Assembly (NCBI GenBank): GCA_003342815.1
Contig: PTEX01000167.1
Location: 544,518-608,517 of the forward strand
Origin: Eudromia elegans
Taxonomy: Eukaryota; Chordata; Aves; Tinamiformes; Tinamidae
Direction: 5' to 3'
Length of the DNA stretch: 64,000 bases
In this document: positions 38,601 through 52,600 of the stretch, piece after piece
Numbering within the stretch: the stretch's first letter is position 1
Layout of the letters: each line of letters starts with the position of its first letter
Notes under the pieces: model-generated
Databases searched by the model: none
Seen by the model: the letters and a program-made list of their open reading frames with translations, nothing else
Told to the model about the DNA's origin: nothing
Position numbers and translations under genes: made by a program

Positions 38601-41600
38601 GAGAAATCTAACCAAAAACTTGTTTTTCTCTCACAAATACCTACTTTTTGTCCAATTGTGACTGCCAATAAAATACTAAAAATAATTAGTCAGTGATGTG
38701 AGGCTTTTTTACTGTATCTCCTGAAAAGATCCATAATAGTGAAGATAGCAATTGCACTTTCTCATTCCTCTCTTCTCGCCTTATGTTACAGTACATTGCA
38801 TTATTCAGTGATAGTGTTACTTGCTAGTGCAATATTAAATTTAAAATGGCTACAGTTTATTGTTGAAGCTGATTTTTTTTTTTTATAATGGAATTTACTT
38901 CTAATGGCCTAATTAGGTTTCTAAGTTATATCCATGCCCTTTTTGAGCATCACACGGCTAACACTGGGAAAACGACAAATAGAAGTAAGTGCTTTTGCAC
39001 CTGGATTACTCTCCATATGTGTCACCCTATTTTTAATTGTAACTGACCTGCTGAGATCATCTGATAAACCACTGTTTGCTACTAATATACTAGTAGATAT
39101 CCTACAATTTTTTTTTCCAAGGAAAAAGTGGAAAACAGTATATTAGCCTGAGCTACATTTCTTAGTTATTAAAATGGTAGCAAATAAGCCTTCTCTGGCA
39201 TTTTAGTTTGTGGTCTGCTTATACGAGAAATGCATGTAAAGAAGGGTTCTTCACTTAAGCTACCTTTAGATTGTTTAAGAAAATATCTTCTGTTTTATAC
39301 TGTAGGGTAGAAATTTTCAGATCACTGTAGAACAATGTTGTAGGAAACGAAGCTCGGAGCTGTTCACTAGTTTAGTTACCTTGTCAAATATTTTGCACTA
39401 CACCTTGTAGGAAATCATAGAAACCACAGGAAAACGCGACCTACAGAAATCCCTGTATGTCCTTCACTCCTAAGTCTCTCATCACTGGACATTGAAAACA
39501 CAGTCTGTCACAATGACCATTTCAAATCTGAAAGACTTTTTATGTGAAGTGCAGGAGTCCAGCCAGGCTCTTCAGGCTTCTGGCAGAGGCCACCGCTAGC
39601 CGAGGCTGGTATGTGCTCGCTGCCATCTGCTCCCTGCCTGCCTTCATAATCTGGAGCGATCAGTAAATCATGACACTGCATCCAGTTCCTTAGATTTAGA
39701 AATCCAAGGTGTGGGTGTCTGATTGTAACTTTCCTATTTTGCATGATAGAAGACATTCCAGGGGTTAGGCTGATGTTGGGTCTGCCTTGGGCAGGCAAAC
39801 GCAAGTGACGTTGCAGTGCGTGCTGGCGCTTCTGCGCAGCCTGCATGCTTGGTGGCCTTCCTGGCCACGCTCCCCAGAAATTAAATTGCAGCCCCAGCAC
39901 AGCCATTTCTCTTGCCTATTTCCTATATGGCTTTTTCTATGCGCTTCTCTTTTTTTTGCTGCTCCAGTATTTTTTAAGGGCTCAGAAGCCAAGGGAATGA
40001 GATCCCTTCTATGTCTCAGATTGTGCCCTTTCCCCAAGACATCCTGAGGAAAAATGAGTCTTCCTTGTGTTTATTAGACAACAAAATGTAAGGTATTGAC
40101 ATACAATGGTTAGACAAATCCAGAGTGACACCGATCTATCAGAGGAATTCAGGAATACTGTTCGCCACCAAGATTCTATATCAATAGTAGACAAATCCTC
40201 TCTTAAATTTTGTTCCCGAAAGATAAATCCATTGGGAAATGAGTTTTTGTTAAAAAGCTGTCCATAGTGAAGATTTTATTTTAAACTATTATTTATCTAT
40301 AAGACTCTCCCCATCACCATCAGGATGAGGCCATGATCAAATACCCTAGTCTTTAAGGGAATATGTTCTCAGCAAGTCTGTTTGTTATCTGCAAAATTAC
40401 TTTTGCCATTAGTATTACGTTTAAATTTCTAAGCATTGATTTAATATTTATGGCATACTTTTATTAAAGTTTAGTGATACAAAGGAGTTGGTTGCAAAGA
40501 TTGGCTTTGCACGTAAGCTGCACTAAAAACTCATTTACTTACTGAATCAAATGTTAAGTAAAATAAACAGCTTTGCTTTCTACTGACCTTTTATAGCCAC
40601 CTTAAGGGAAAGGTGTGGAGGGGGGTTGCGTTGCCATGTGGATTTAATTCATGAAATCCACACAAAGTGCTCAAAGGCAGTACGGTAGCTGAGCCAACTT
40701 TTTCTGTTAAATCACAAAAAGAGAGATTTTTTACCAAATACAGGGGATCAACTGCAGCTGCAAAGAGGAAATTTAGAATTATCATCATACCAGTATCAGA
40801 GGGTCCTTTATATTTATAGCTTCATAAAAGTTCACAGCTAGAGTATTTGCTGCCAACTCATAAAAGAACTAATGAAAATTTCTGCATTTTTTTTTTCTGT
40901 GGACAGTGGTTTCTTAATCCCCTAAATCCTGATGAATTCTTATATTCAAAACATTTGTAAAAGAGGAGAGAAAAGGACTTTTTGTTACTTTAATAGGGCA
41001 GGTCTCACTTAAACTCATAACAGGTACAACAAACTGGTACAGTTTTACTTGTGTGATATTGCCTTACTCCAGTCGTACCTGTTAACACGAAGGAGCCTGT
41101 TTGTGACAGTATTTGATGTAAAAGAAAAGAAGTTAGAACAGTGTGCTGCTTTTGTAGAAGTAAACTGCTGTATTGTTTCCATCAACTTTAAAATGTGATT
41201 TGTAATAATAACATTTAAAAAAATTGTAATTAAGCAATGTTTCTTTCTGATGAACGGTATTAAGCAATAATGAAAACCTTGTGTTTCAATGTACCTCAAA
41301 GAACAGTGTTACTCAATATTTCACAGGTTTGCTGAGCTTTTGTGACTAAAAGCAGATAGGGCTTTTATTTACATTCCTAAATCTTTAGAGAAATTGTATG
41401 AATATTTTCTCTCCAGCTGCTGTGGAAAACCAGTTCTCTGAAGAAAGGCTAGTGGTAGTAATGAGCTAGGTGAATATTTCTCTAATCTCAGAATGACATG
41501 AGTTTTGTAGGTTTTCTGTAGTAACTCACACACTGTGGCACACTGTGTGGGTGTTTTACGCCCAGCTAGTGAGAGCTGGGATCAGCTCCCTTGGCGAGCT

Positions 41601-44600
41601 CTCTCCACAGCCTTTGCTCTCTGACTCCCTAATTCATGGTGATGTTTTGCACCGTATCTTCGCTTCTGGGCTCTGCACCATCCACACACCTGACCCCCAC
41701 TCACCTGGAGNGCTAGGAAGGGACCTGCCTTGGCAGCACTCAAGCAAAGAGCCTCTTCTCTGCCACACTTGGACTCCAGTGTAGGTAGGAATTTAATTAA
41801 TGGGAGTTAAATAGGGCACAGTCCAGATAGGGATGAAAGAAGGTCCCAGGGCTTTTCTGAGTGTTTCTATAGAAGTCAGGATGATGCAACTTTTCTGCAG
41901 GGTTTAGCAAAGCATTATAGTCCCACTGTAAAGTATTTGTGGGTTGTTTTAAGAAAACTATATAAAAAGGAGTGTGGTGCAGTATCTTTTCATAAAAGTG
42001 CTTCTAGTCAGGCTGGGGGTAGGGCTGGGGTAGAAATGCTACAACTGGAGCTTCTCTAAGTGCATGTCTGGCAGAACAGAGAAATATAGAGGCTTCAAAT
42101 AGTTCTTTCCCAAGTTATTTTCAAGTCTAAAATAGGGCCTAGTCTTGAGGCGGAAAACAAGCATCCTGATTTCACCAGATGTTAGTGTTTAGTTCCATGG
42201 TCCCTTTAATAAGCCCAGTGAAAAGGGGAAAGTCATGTGAATACGTTTTTTGACATTTTGTTTATTAGCATTTTATCTAGGCTAGTAGTAAATGAATAGA
42301 CTTGTCAGCAGAAACCTCTTGGTGAAGCAAATAAAGAATCTTAATGGGCAGGGAGAATACAACTAACGGCAAATTGCTCACAAAGAGCTCTAATTTATTG
42401 GTTTCTTTTTCATGAAGATTCTGTTCTGGATTCTGGCTTTGCCAGAAGAAACAGCTGAATGATGACATGGATTCTCAGAAAGATGCTGTGCTGTCTGGTA
42501 GGAAAGGGAAAAACTTGAGGAAAGAATCTCTTTTTTAAACACTTTCTTCAAAGCACTTCATACCACACAGTGAGAAGCTTTCTTAGTTTGATTTGTTGGC
42601 TTCAGAGAGCTGGCCAAGTGTGCATTTGTGGTGCCTGGTTCTTCTTGGTAGTGCCTGGCTGCAGGAAGGCGCCAGGTGAGGCTTCCTCTGGGTGTCTGCT
42701 GTGCTCATGGGGCAGAGCTCCGGGTCCAGGATCTGCGGCTTGGTGAGACTGCTGCTTTTGGCCGCAGCATCCGCTCGCACCCTTGGCTCGTTGTGCCTAC
42801 AGGCTAGACTTCTCCTGTCTCCGGGCTATGTGCCGAGCTGAGAGCAGTCACAAGTGTTGAGTGTAAAACTCAGTGTAGTCAGCTGAGGTGTTGCCACCAC
42901 TACCTTTCTCTCAAATCTATGGGTGGAGATAGTGATTGTACCTGCAGGATTATTGACCCAGCTGGGCTAGTGCCATGCTGCATTAGAAGTAGCTCTGGCC
43001 TCTCTCTCCATGCAAGTCATTATTTGCCAAGATTACTAAAACTATTCTGATCCGTCCCATTTAGCCTTCAGTTTTATGTTGGTGATATCAGAGAAACTGC
43101 TGTGTTTTCAGAAAAGTAATTGCTGAGTGACCTCATGGGGCAGGTTCATCCTTTTATTCTATCCCTTGCCTTGGACAAGCAAAAAGGAGCTGAAAGTAGT
43201 GATGCATCTTTAAAAGCCTTTGAAGCCAAACTGGAGAAGGTAGAAAGGTAGTGAGTGAAGTAGAATAGGACAGTCAAATAATTTCAGCTAAGTTATTTTG
43301 TTTCCATGATTAATTAGTTTTCTTTTTTCGGTGTTAGGCTATTTCTGTGAACCTGATCACTGTCATCTGACCTTGTCAGAATGTAATTCCAAAGTATACC
43401 AAAATAAAGGAAGAGAAACATATGCTGAAACATGGAATTCTATGTTATAACATTTTTGATTCAATGATTTATTGGGATTTTAATTTCTTATTCTATTTCA
43501 AATGCTCCTGGCTTTCAGGAGGAAGGAGGAGGTTAAGGAGAGGTTAAGCCATCTAGAGTTGGTAAGATAGTAAACTGGTTTAATTCTGTAAACTAATTGT
43601 ATGCTGTTTAGGGNTTTTTTTTTCCAAAACTAAGTTCCTCAAATGAACTCATTATGTAAATTCACGGCAATAACTTGTATTCCTAGGAAAGCTTGTCAGC
43701 CTTTCTGTCCTTTGCTAGAGAAGAGGCAGCATTTATTTAAAAAAACCAAACTGTGTTAGCAGCTAGGCGAATTTGCCTGTAATTTATCCTGTCTTTCATG
43801 TTTTCCTTGTCCCAGCCCCTGGTGGAAGAGAGACAAGACTCCAAGAACAGAGTTTAACCAAGGCTGTAACTTTATGTAATATTTCCGGGAACCCGCGGGT
43901 CATCCATGCCGTTGCATTGCCTTTGCAAGGGGCCCCGTGGGCTCTCCGTCCTGTTCACAGCCTGACCCCGCTGCACTTGCAGGACCCTCTGCTCTTCAGG
44001 GGAGCGGCAGCTCCAGCCTCTCCCGCAGCCCCTTCCTGGGAGGCGCCTTCCCTGCCTCGTCACCCTCTCTCCTGCGTTAGGCCAAAGGAAGAAACCGAGA
44101 TAAAACCGCCTTTACAGGGGGCAACGATTTTTTCCAGCTCAGATAAAGCTTCTCCATCTTTCAAGTTGCCAAGTTATTAGAGGTGCTTGCATACCACTTT
44201 GAAGGCTGGGTGGCTTGTAAATGTGTTCTCTCTGTGTAAAGGACATTAGCTTTAAGAAAATTAACATTAAAGGCAGTATTAGTTATCCAAATTACTGTCA
44301 AGTTAATTCCACACCAGTAAAAGAATAGGCTGAAACATTTATTTCCTTTCTGTATACCAATCTCTAAAGATTCAATTAAAACATACTCTATACCCGCATT
44401 CCCTAGTTGTTTCTCTGTGAAGGAAAAAGAAAATATGATTGAAATACTCAAGATCTTGCCTCTTTTGCCTGGGCACTTGTGTTTTGTTGTGGAAATATAT
44501 CAAACTTACATTCAAGAAGCTGCTTTCTCAAAGCACTTTTCATAACATTGTTTCATCAGATGGTCTTAATTTTCTGCATGATGTTATCTTTTCAAGCTGA

Positions 44601-46020
44601 CATGAGACTGGGCTGGGATATTTGCATACTCAAGGCGAAACTCTGCAGCTTGACTGTGTTCCTGCTGGTGTATGCAGGGTTTATTTTTTCTTAGCGGAAT
44701 CTAAGAAATCAGCTCATCCCAAAAGATTTCCTTAGTTCTTTACTTTCTGTCTAGAGAACAATCATTGAACTATTTTAAAAGATACTGTAATATGAAGATC
44801 AAGTGTTGGTTTGTACATATACGAGGTTTTGTTTCTTTCTCCTGCANGCTTGTGAATGCAGTCAAGTTAACCAGCAGCTTAGCACTTGGTCTGTATGAGC
44901 AGAATAGTCTACTGGATAGCAGGCTTGAGGCAAAATTGTGTCCTAAAATACAGTTTTCTGCAAGTAGGAGGGAATGATTTTGACTTGAACTGCATAAGAG
45001 ACAAGACAGGGACAGATTATCATTGTAGAAAGGGATGGGAGGGGGAGAAAAACTCTTCTGAGTCATGTCCTGTGCCAGCAATGCACTAGTTTCATTTAAA
45101 GTGTATTGCAAGTGCCGCAGTTAGCTGAACCAAAATCTAGAGCAGCGCAAAGCACTGCAGTTCAGTCAGTGTGCGCACCCCGAGCGCATGAAGACCATCT
45201 CAGTGCTCATGCCCTCTGTCCCTTTGGTTACAGAGAACTTGTTGGTGAGCTAGATCTCTTGGACCATGTTAAAGGGGGCTTCAGAAATACTTGAACGTTC
45301 TGTTTTGCCTATATTTCATCTTCTCCAGAATCTCACTTTAAAAATACAACTCCATGTTGTTCTCCTCCAAGCCTCGTAGGCTGTGGCTCCAGTTCAGTTT
45401 GAGTTAGTGCTGTCCGTGACTCTGACGTTTGGAGAGGAGGTGCTGTATGGCACGCGGTGTGTGCCCTAAACCCTTCCACCAAAGCCTGTGATGAAATGGT
45501 TTATGTCTTTACTGTCTGCAGTAAGACATGGAGTTAGGGAGAGTTGTAAAATACAAAAACTCTAGACTTGCATATAAGTATTCGTATTAAATTGAAATAA
45601 ATTATTGTGCTCTGAGATTTTTTCAGCTCCAAGTAAGACCTGTTTCGAGTCTCTGCCTCCTTTACTTTGCCATGCAAGAGAGTGGGAGTGGAGGGAGTCG
45701 CGGGGTAGCGCTCCGGCCTCACATCTTCCGACACAGAGGGATTTGCAAATTGGGTGGAGGTCGCCTGGGAGTATTAGTTTAGCTGGTGATGTCAGATGAG
45801 GCTTTCTCTAGATCACATAACCAGCACACAGCCGGCCAAAGTATGGTAATAGGCTGTGGTCTGTCAGTTTAATGAGATATTGAGGGACATCAGCAGGATC
45901 GAGAGAGGTTTTCAGTATCTGCTGCAACACAGCACAAAGATCTCTTTGCAGAAAAGGGGAGATGCTTGAAGAAAATCCCTGGCCAGGAGGCGGCTCCCAG
46001 GGCAGAGCCTGGCGAGGCGG
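35619..46020. other. AT-rich non-coding stretch
   Basis: No gene or clear interspersed repeat is recognised. CpG-rich patches lie at 37676-37810 and, more weakly, at 43880-44070. A G-rich run near 42009-42032 has three clustered G tracts. Open frames of up to 135 codons match nothing known. Confidence 0.55.
37676..37810. other. Short CpG-rich patch
   Basis: About 17 CpG sites fall within roughly 135 bases, including GCGCGCG, CCGCGC and GCCGCG words. Flanks are AT-rich. No transcript start can be shown. Confidence 0.55.
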
Positions 46021-46600
46021 CGAGTTGTGTGCGGAGCACGGGCCAGGGCTCCGTGCGGTGGTGGCTGGTGCAGGGCGCTCAGTGTGCGCCCGTGCNNNNN
46101 NNNNNNNNNNNNNNNNNNNNNNNNNNNNNNNNNNNNNNNNNNNNNNNNNNNNNNNNNNNNNNNNNNNNNNNNNNNNNNNNNNNNNNNNNNNNNNNNNNNN
46201 NNNNNNNNNNNNNNNNNNNNNNNNNNNNNNNNNNNNNNNNNNNNNNNNNNNNNNNNNNNNNNNNNNNNNNNNNNNNNNNNNNNNNNNNNNNNNNNNNNNN
46301 NNNNNNNNNNNNNNNNNNNNNNNNNNNNNNNNNNNNNNNNNNNNNNNNNNNNNNNNNNNNNNNNNNNNNNNNNNNNNNNNNNNNNNNNNNNNNNNNNNNN
46401 NNNNNNNNNNNNNNNNNNNNNNNNNNNNNNNNNNNNNNNNNNNNNNNNNNNNNNNNNNNNNNNNNNNNNNNNNNNNNNNNNNNNNNNNNNNNNNNNNNNN
46501 CCCGTGGACGCAGACACCATCCAGGGCTCCGTGTGGTGGTGGCTGGTGCAGGGCGCTCAGTGTGCGCCCGCGCCCCCTGCCCGCCTGCAGACATGACGCC
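46021..46600. repeat. GC-rich minisatellite spanning an assembly gap
   Basis: A 53-base block at 46043-46095 ends exactly at the n run and recurs at 46521-46573, shortly after the run ends, with only two differences. The block begins 'ccagggctccgtg' and ends 'ctcagtgtgcgcccg'. The copies are in the same orientation, 478 bases apart by the assembly's gap size. This is what a tandem array too repetitive or GC-rich to assemble would look like. Open frames drawn through the n run have no meaning. A segmental duplication or a misassembly at the contig join are alternatives. Confidence 0.7.
46096..46500. other. Assembly gap (405 n)
   Basis: This is an unbroken run of n. Its true length and content are unknown, and the flanking repeats suggest tandem GC-rich sequence. 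Confidence 0.98.
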
Positions 46601-49600
46601 TTCGCTCGGCAGGAAAGCGCTGGCGGAAGCGCGGCCGCTTGGAGGTGCCTGGTCGAATCCGGACGTGTGTGGTGCACTGGGCAGGTTTGTGCTCGGCTGA
46701 AGGGCCTCCTGGGCCTAGCATGCTGCCAACAGGCTTCCCAGTCTAGGAGAAATGGGAAAATTATAGAGTTGTTTCAGTTTACAGGCACCTTGTGTTCCCC
46801 AGCTAGCAGGTCAGTGTGGCTGTTGTACGTGGGGAACGTTACGTTATATATGAGGCTATAGATTATTTGTACAACGAGTGGCTACGCTAATGTACTCAGG
46901 TGTTCTCAAGTTGTCCAAAGCTTTGCAATGTCAGTGACAATGTGTGTGTAGGGGGGTGGTCGCATAATTCCATGGAAAAATTCTTGGCTTTGAACAGGGT
47001 TTTCAAAGTCTGAGAAATACATTTGAATTAGCCATTTAGATCGTGTGATATCTTTTCGCTTTTTGTCTGTGTGAATCTGATTCTTAGAGTGCATATTTTA
47101 TTTCAGGTAGGAAGTGTACCTTCCATCAGGTCTTTCTGATTACCCGTTTAGAGACAATTTTTGTCCCTGAATACATTACATGTGTAGCTTTTGTGAACTA
47201 CAGTAAGAGTGAAAAATTCAACCACAGATAATTACAGATATTTTAGAGAAAATGTTGAATAAAAATGTTTTGAAAACTTAATTAAGCTTGTGTTAGGCTA
47301 TAAATAAGAATGCAATGTCTTGTCTGTGTGTTGTTAGTGTGCCCTGGATACATCTCCGCATGCACGAGTGATGGCCTCGCCTGCGTGTCGGTCACGCTGA
47401 CCGCGCACGTAAGGCAGCACTGCGTGATTTACATCAGGTGGGAATTTGCACACACAACTGTGTTTTTCACAGTGGAAGATATTGTCATATTTGTATATGC
47501 AAAGACCTGTAAGTCTTTGTTTCATTTCTTTTTTCATTTCTTTTCATTTCTTTGAGAATTGCTCTTTCTTTTCTCCCAAACATGACCACAAACACAGAGT
47601 GATTTGAGAGCTTTATCAGCATCATAGCTATTCCTTGAGAAGGCTCCCCACATCTTGAAGTCCATAGCTGGGGAAAATAATATCAATTTTTCTTTTAACC
47701 TATTTGTAGATGATTTATTGTAGTAGAAAGTCAGATGATGATAAGATAATGCTGTTTAGAGGTCATTAAAGAGTTTGAGGAAGTTTCTACAAAGGTACTG
47801 TTCTTACATTGTCAGTCTGATAAGAAAACTAACAATTTATGTCAAAGTTTGCAAAATGTGTTTGTCTGATAAACAGTCTGCTCAGGGGACATCAATCATA
47901 CTTCCTTCCCAGAGTATATTGTATTTTTCATGAAGTGAACTTTAGTGACTCTGCACATCCATGTGTTTGATACTGCAGCATCTTAAGCAGTCTTTCTGTT
48001 TGTAGGGCTGTAAAGCAGCATGCACCAGGGTGCCTCATTCCTTCCATCCACTCATCACCAGAAGCCTTTGCTTCTGCGTAAGCCAGTAATTACACAAACT
48101 TCTTTAACCAGGTTAGAACACGATTAACTTCATTTCTGAACCTTCGAGTGTTTCTTCTCTTGAAAGAAATATGTTTCTGTAGCATAAAAATTCAATATGG
48201 AAGATGGTAAGGAAGGAGTTGAAATACGCAGCTGATTTATAGAAAAGTCCTCTGAAGAGACATTCTGCATCAATATCTTAAAGACTCATATTTGGTTGAA
48301 AACAACTAAAAATACAAACTGCATAATCTACTTTCTCAGTGTTTTCCTTAACAGGCATTTTCAGCTTATTACAAAATAAATCACTTCTCAGTTGCCTTGA
48401 GCTGAAACAGTACATCTGAGCGTGGGTTAAAAGCCTTTAAGTGCTTCTGTACTTCAACAAAGTGAAATCAGGTTACATTAATAGAAGTATTAATAAATTT
48501 GCCCTCATTTATTCAGTGGAATTAGCATTATTGAAAAGTCTTTACCATCTTTAAGTATGGTTAAAGAGTGTGCAGCTTCAGTGACAGAGTTTCATCTGTT
48601 ACACCTAGCGGTGTCAGATAGTGTAGAAAATTATTGTCCAATTTGGAAACCTGAGACATTACTGGGAAGTGCTGTGGGGTGTGTTATAATGAAAATACCA
48701 NTCCACATTAGCCATGGTTGCCATAAGCAAAATCTTAATATCTTGGCCAAATGTACTTAAGGTTCATATAATAAGCTCACATTCCTAATTTTATTAGGGA
48801 TGTGCCAAGTTAAGCACTTTGCTGGCCTTTGGACAGATTTATAGCTTGACTTCTGCTGAATTAGTGGTGACTGACAAGAGGACATTGTTTTATAGGATGC
48901 TATTTAAATAAAAACCTGCAGGGTATTTCTGTAATGTTGTCACTTCAAGTCCAAACTGGAAAAAAGAAATGCGTATTAAGGAGGAATCTTCATTAGCTTT
49001 TATGAGTTTAATCTAAGGCTGTCAAAAGCTTCCTTAAAAGGTAAGACATTTTAATGCCCAGGGACAAGCCTCATCTTTGTTCCAGGTTTTAGTATGAAAA
49101 CAATCTGTTGGACTTACTAGAAACTGGAAAAACAAAATCCTATTCCCTTTTACTTGTCGGAGTTGTGTGTGGGTTTTTTTTTTTTTTTTTAAAAAGGCTT
49201 CTTCCAACTTTAAAATTAGACTCTGTGTAACAGTTATGACTCAGAGCAAAATATTGACCCAAATACCTATTACATGAATCTGACCCTTCAGTCCTCCCTT
49301 GTCATATATTTGGCAGGACTTTTAAGTTTATGGCGAGGATCTGGATCTTCCAGATAAGCATGAGAGCAAGCAAGTAGGACACTTGTACTGCTACAAGTAA
49401 TTCATTTAGTCTTATCTGTGGTCACAAATTTGTATGGCTGAATTAAAAATCCATTTGTAAAAGAAAGAGAAGTTTACCTGTCTCACTAAGTGGCTGAGGC
49501 AGAAGGAATTGATATTACTGATAGGTTTCGGTGTTTCATAACTGCTATCTGACCAATAGAAAATCTTAGTTTTTGTAATAAAATGATGAAATAAGTGTGA

Positions 49601-52600
49601 AGTGAGTACAATTAGCAGTTAGATTTTCTTTTTTTAATGAATAATCAAAACCATATGATATAAGGAAACTGCTTCACTGGAGATAATGACAAAAGGCAGG
49701 GATCGGAGTTTGGGCTTATCAAGAATACATACAGTTACATATGAAGGATTACACAATAGATTTGCTTTAGGGAAAGAGATATTATACATACTGATTAAAG
49801 TCTACATAAATCAAATATTGGAAATATGCCAGTCATTCCTAGCAGTGCCACTAATGCAATAGATCTCAGTTATGTCTCACTGATTTTCTTAAGCTTTTTG
49901 GTAGCTGTTACAAACTCTCACCCCATCATCTGCTCAATTCAGCTAGGGTAAAGTGTGAGACTGAAATAATGAGAATTCAGCGACAAAATTGGAATGTGAG
50001 TTCTGACTAGTAGAGGAGCAGCAGAGGAATAACTGATGTCAATGCAGTTTAAATTCAGGCAGAGAATTTATTGGACTGTGTCTCACCTGTTTAAATGTGA
50101 GTTTAGTATGACAAAGAGTTTCCCTTGCACATTATTTCATCATCATTATGTATTATTTATGTAGCTCCATCACTGTGCACAGTACCTTACCAAGATGGTT
50201 CAATTAAAAGATTCCACCTGGAGTGGATAGATTTAATAACATAGGGAATTAGAGAGTCTATTTAACAAAAAGTTGACATATGAACTAGGACATATGGGTG
50301 GTTCCTCCGAAACTGGTCATTGGTGGAGCCATTACAGTTTTATCTTAGTATTTACAAAGAAGACATGAAAAGAGGCCTAAATGTAGTAGTCACAGTAGCT
50401 GATAATATAACTGGGTTAAAAAGCTATTTAAAATTGTTTTTATTGATAAATCATCTTCATAAAACATCACTAGATAAATGTTATTTTGTCAGCAATTGAA
50501 CTACAGAAAGTAATGGAAAAAGAACATTTTAGATTTTTTTTTAATGTGAGTTTTGTGTATGTGGGTTTACATTTGTTTTGTACTGTTGCTTTACTGAATT
50601 TCTAAAAATGCTGATGCCCCAAACCCCAGTATCAAGTATAATTTAAATATCAAACAAACCGACTGTTGAGGGCAGCAATTAATAGATAAGGCGTTATCTG
50701 CTTGATCTATGCATCCTTATCCTTCTCCTTGTTCAATCAATGGTAATGTTTAATTGGGAGCAAGATTGCATGCTAATGTAAATATTTTCTAACCTGCCAA
50801 TAATGTATGTGTCAGGAGGCCTGTCCGGATATGTGGCGCAGCGTGAACTTCGTGGGGTAGCTCTGGGTGTGTTCCTTGGGGTTCACGTTGGAGGACCGCA
50901 GACCTAGGCATGCGTTTCGTTTCATGCTGGCGGGGAACCAGCTCTTCCTTCTGAACGTTGGGGGATATTGGAGCTGCTTTGTTTGTGTGCCAGTTAATGT
51001 ATTCCATTGGCAGAGGTATCTCGCTCCTCAGGTTTGGAGCTGCCAATTCTGCTGTAATTAATAAGCATTAAACTAAACTCCCAGCCTCACAAATCCTTTC
51101 GTGACAACTTCACACCCTATTAAACCCTAACTTTCGTGCACCTTAAAGTACTGAATTTTGGAAAGAAGTATTTTTTCTTTATGAATGTATGCATCATTAT
51201 TACTACAGTCTACCATAAAGCTGCTAACTCTAAGAAACCTGGATTTACCCCTAAAGGAAGCTCAGAAACATTCAGAGGTAGAGGTTCAAATTAAAGCAAT
51301 AAAAAAATTATTACTCTGTAAACATATGCATGTGTCGATATAAATGAAACCTGTACATGCAGTTGGGTACATGCCGTATATTTGTTCTTTCTTGCAAGGT
51401 AAATGTGTATTTGCACACTGCGACCATCTCTACAGCTAAAATTTTGACCTCTTGCTATTCATGTTCCACACTGACATAAGCTTCTTCCTGTTAACACTGA
51501 GAAAGCTGCATCTTTTTAGTCAGATATGGAATAGCCACGTGGTTTATACAACACTGCAATGTGGACTGCAAAGTGCAGTTAGAAGTTGGGTGACAACCAC
51601 ATCCAGCCCTGCTGGAGCTAATGTCTGTCCACTGATTGCAGGAGAGGCTGGATCGGGGTGAGTGGGAGAGGGGAGGAGACAGGGATCAAGGACGAAATGG
51701 AGGGCTCTCCTCCATGACTGTATATAAATCTCAGTAAGCAATTCAAAGCACTTACTCTTAAATGCTGCCTAAATCCCCAAGATTCCTAAAATCAGTAGAA
51801 ATCAAATTTTGGCACGAAGACTTCCATATGGGTTTGGAAGCTGCCAGCTCGAGGAAAATGCGTGGGAAGCATGTCCGGAGAGCAACGTGGCATTCCCCTG
51901 CCCCACGGCACGTCTGCCTCAGCCCGTGCCTCTGCTCTGGGGACTCGGTTAAAATACATTAACAGCATGGAAGCAGGAAGCAGAAATGAATGGCAAAGCA
52001 ATAGGCTCTGACTACTCATGCTTTTTCTTTCTCCTTCCCCTTTGGGCTTCCAGCTTCCTCCGCCTTCCAGGGAAAGCTAAGGCTCAGCACTCACACATTA
52101 TGGCTTGCTCTGCTGGTGCCGGGAGCCCTATTTCTAGGCACTGCAAAGCCCAAATTAGGTACTGAGGAGTCTGATGGTGACCCTATATCATCTGACCCAT
52201 CAAAGTTATCCCAGTGCTGCTGGGGAGTTCGTTATGAAGGCAAGTAGCTGTGAGAGAAAACACACGGACTCACAGCCCGCTTTGCTTGGGGACGGCACCA
52301 GGCCCCGGCTCTGCTCTGCTTGCTCTCAAAGCCGGGCGGTGGACGAGTGCTGACTGTCGCTCTGAAGGGCTACCCTGAAACCCAGAATCAGAATCACCAG
52401 TCTTCTTGCAAAACAGAGTGTTGATAAAGGCTTTCTTTTGATCCCCATTTTATTTCTCAGNGCCACTTTTGATCTTTCTTTCACTCTCTGACCTTCATTT
52501 TTGTAGGATATATTAAATATGGTTTTGATTTGGATTCAAACTTCACTTTCTTTTGATAAACATGCCATCCAGCACCCTTCCTGCACATTTTCTCAGGTGC

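Noticed and set aside
39413-39460. 'aatcatagaaaccacaggaa' as a reverse-strand CR1 3' end
   Set aside because: The first bases resemble reversed CR1 octamers, but the 'ggaagggacctc' block that should follow is not convincing.
45808-46861. Long open frames of 170-299 codons on both strands around 46.1-46.5 kb
   Set aside because: They run through 405 n bases, so most of their length is undefined. The defined ends are GC-rich and differ in frame without any recognisable protein.
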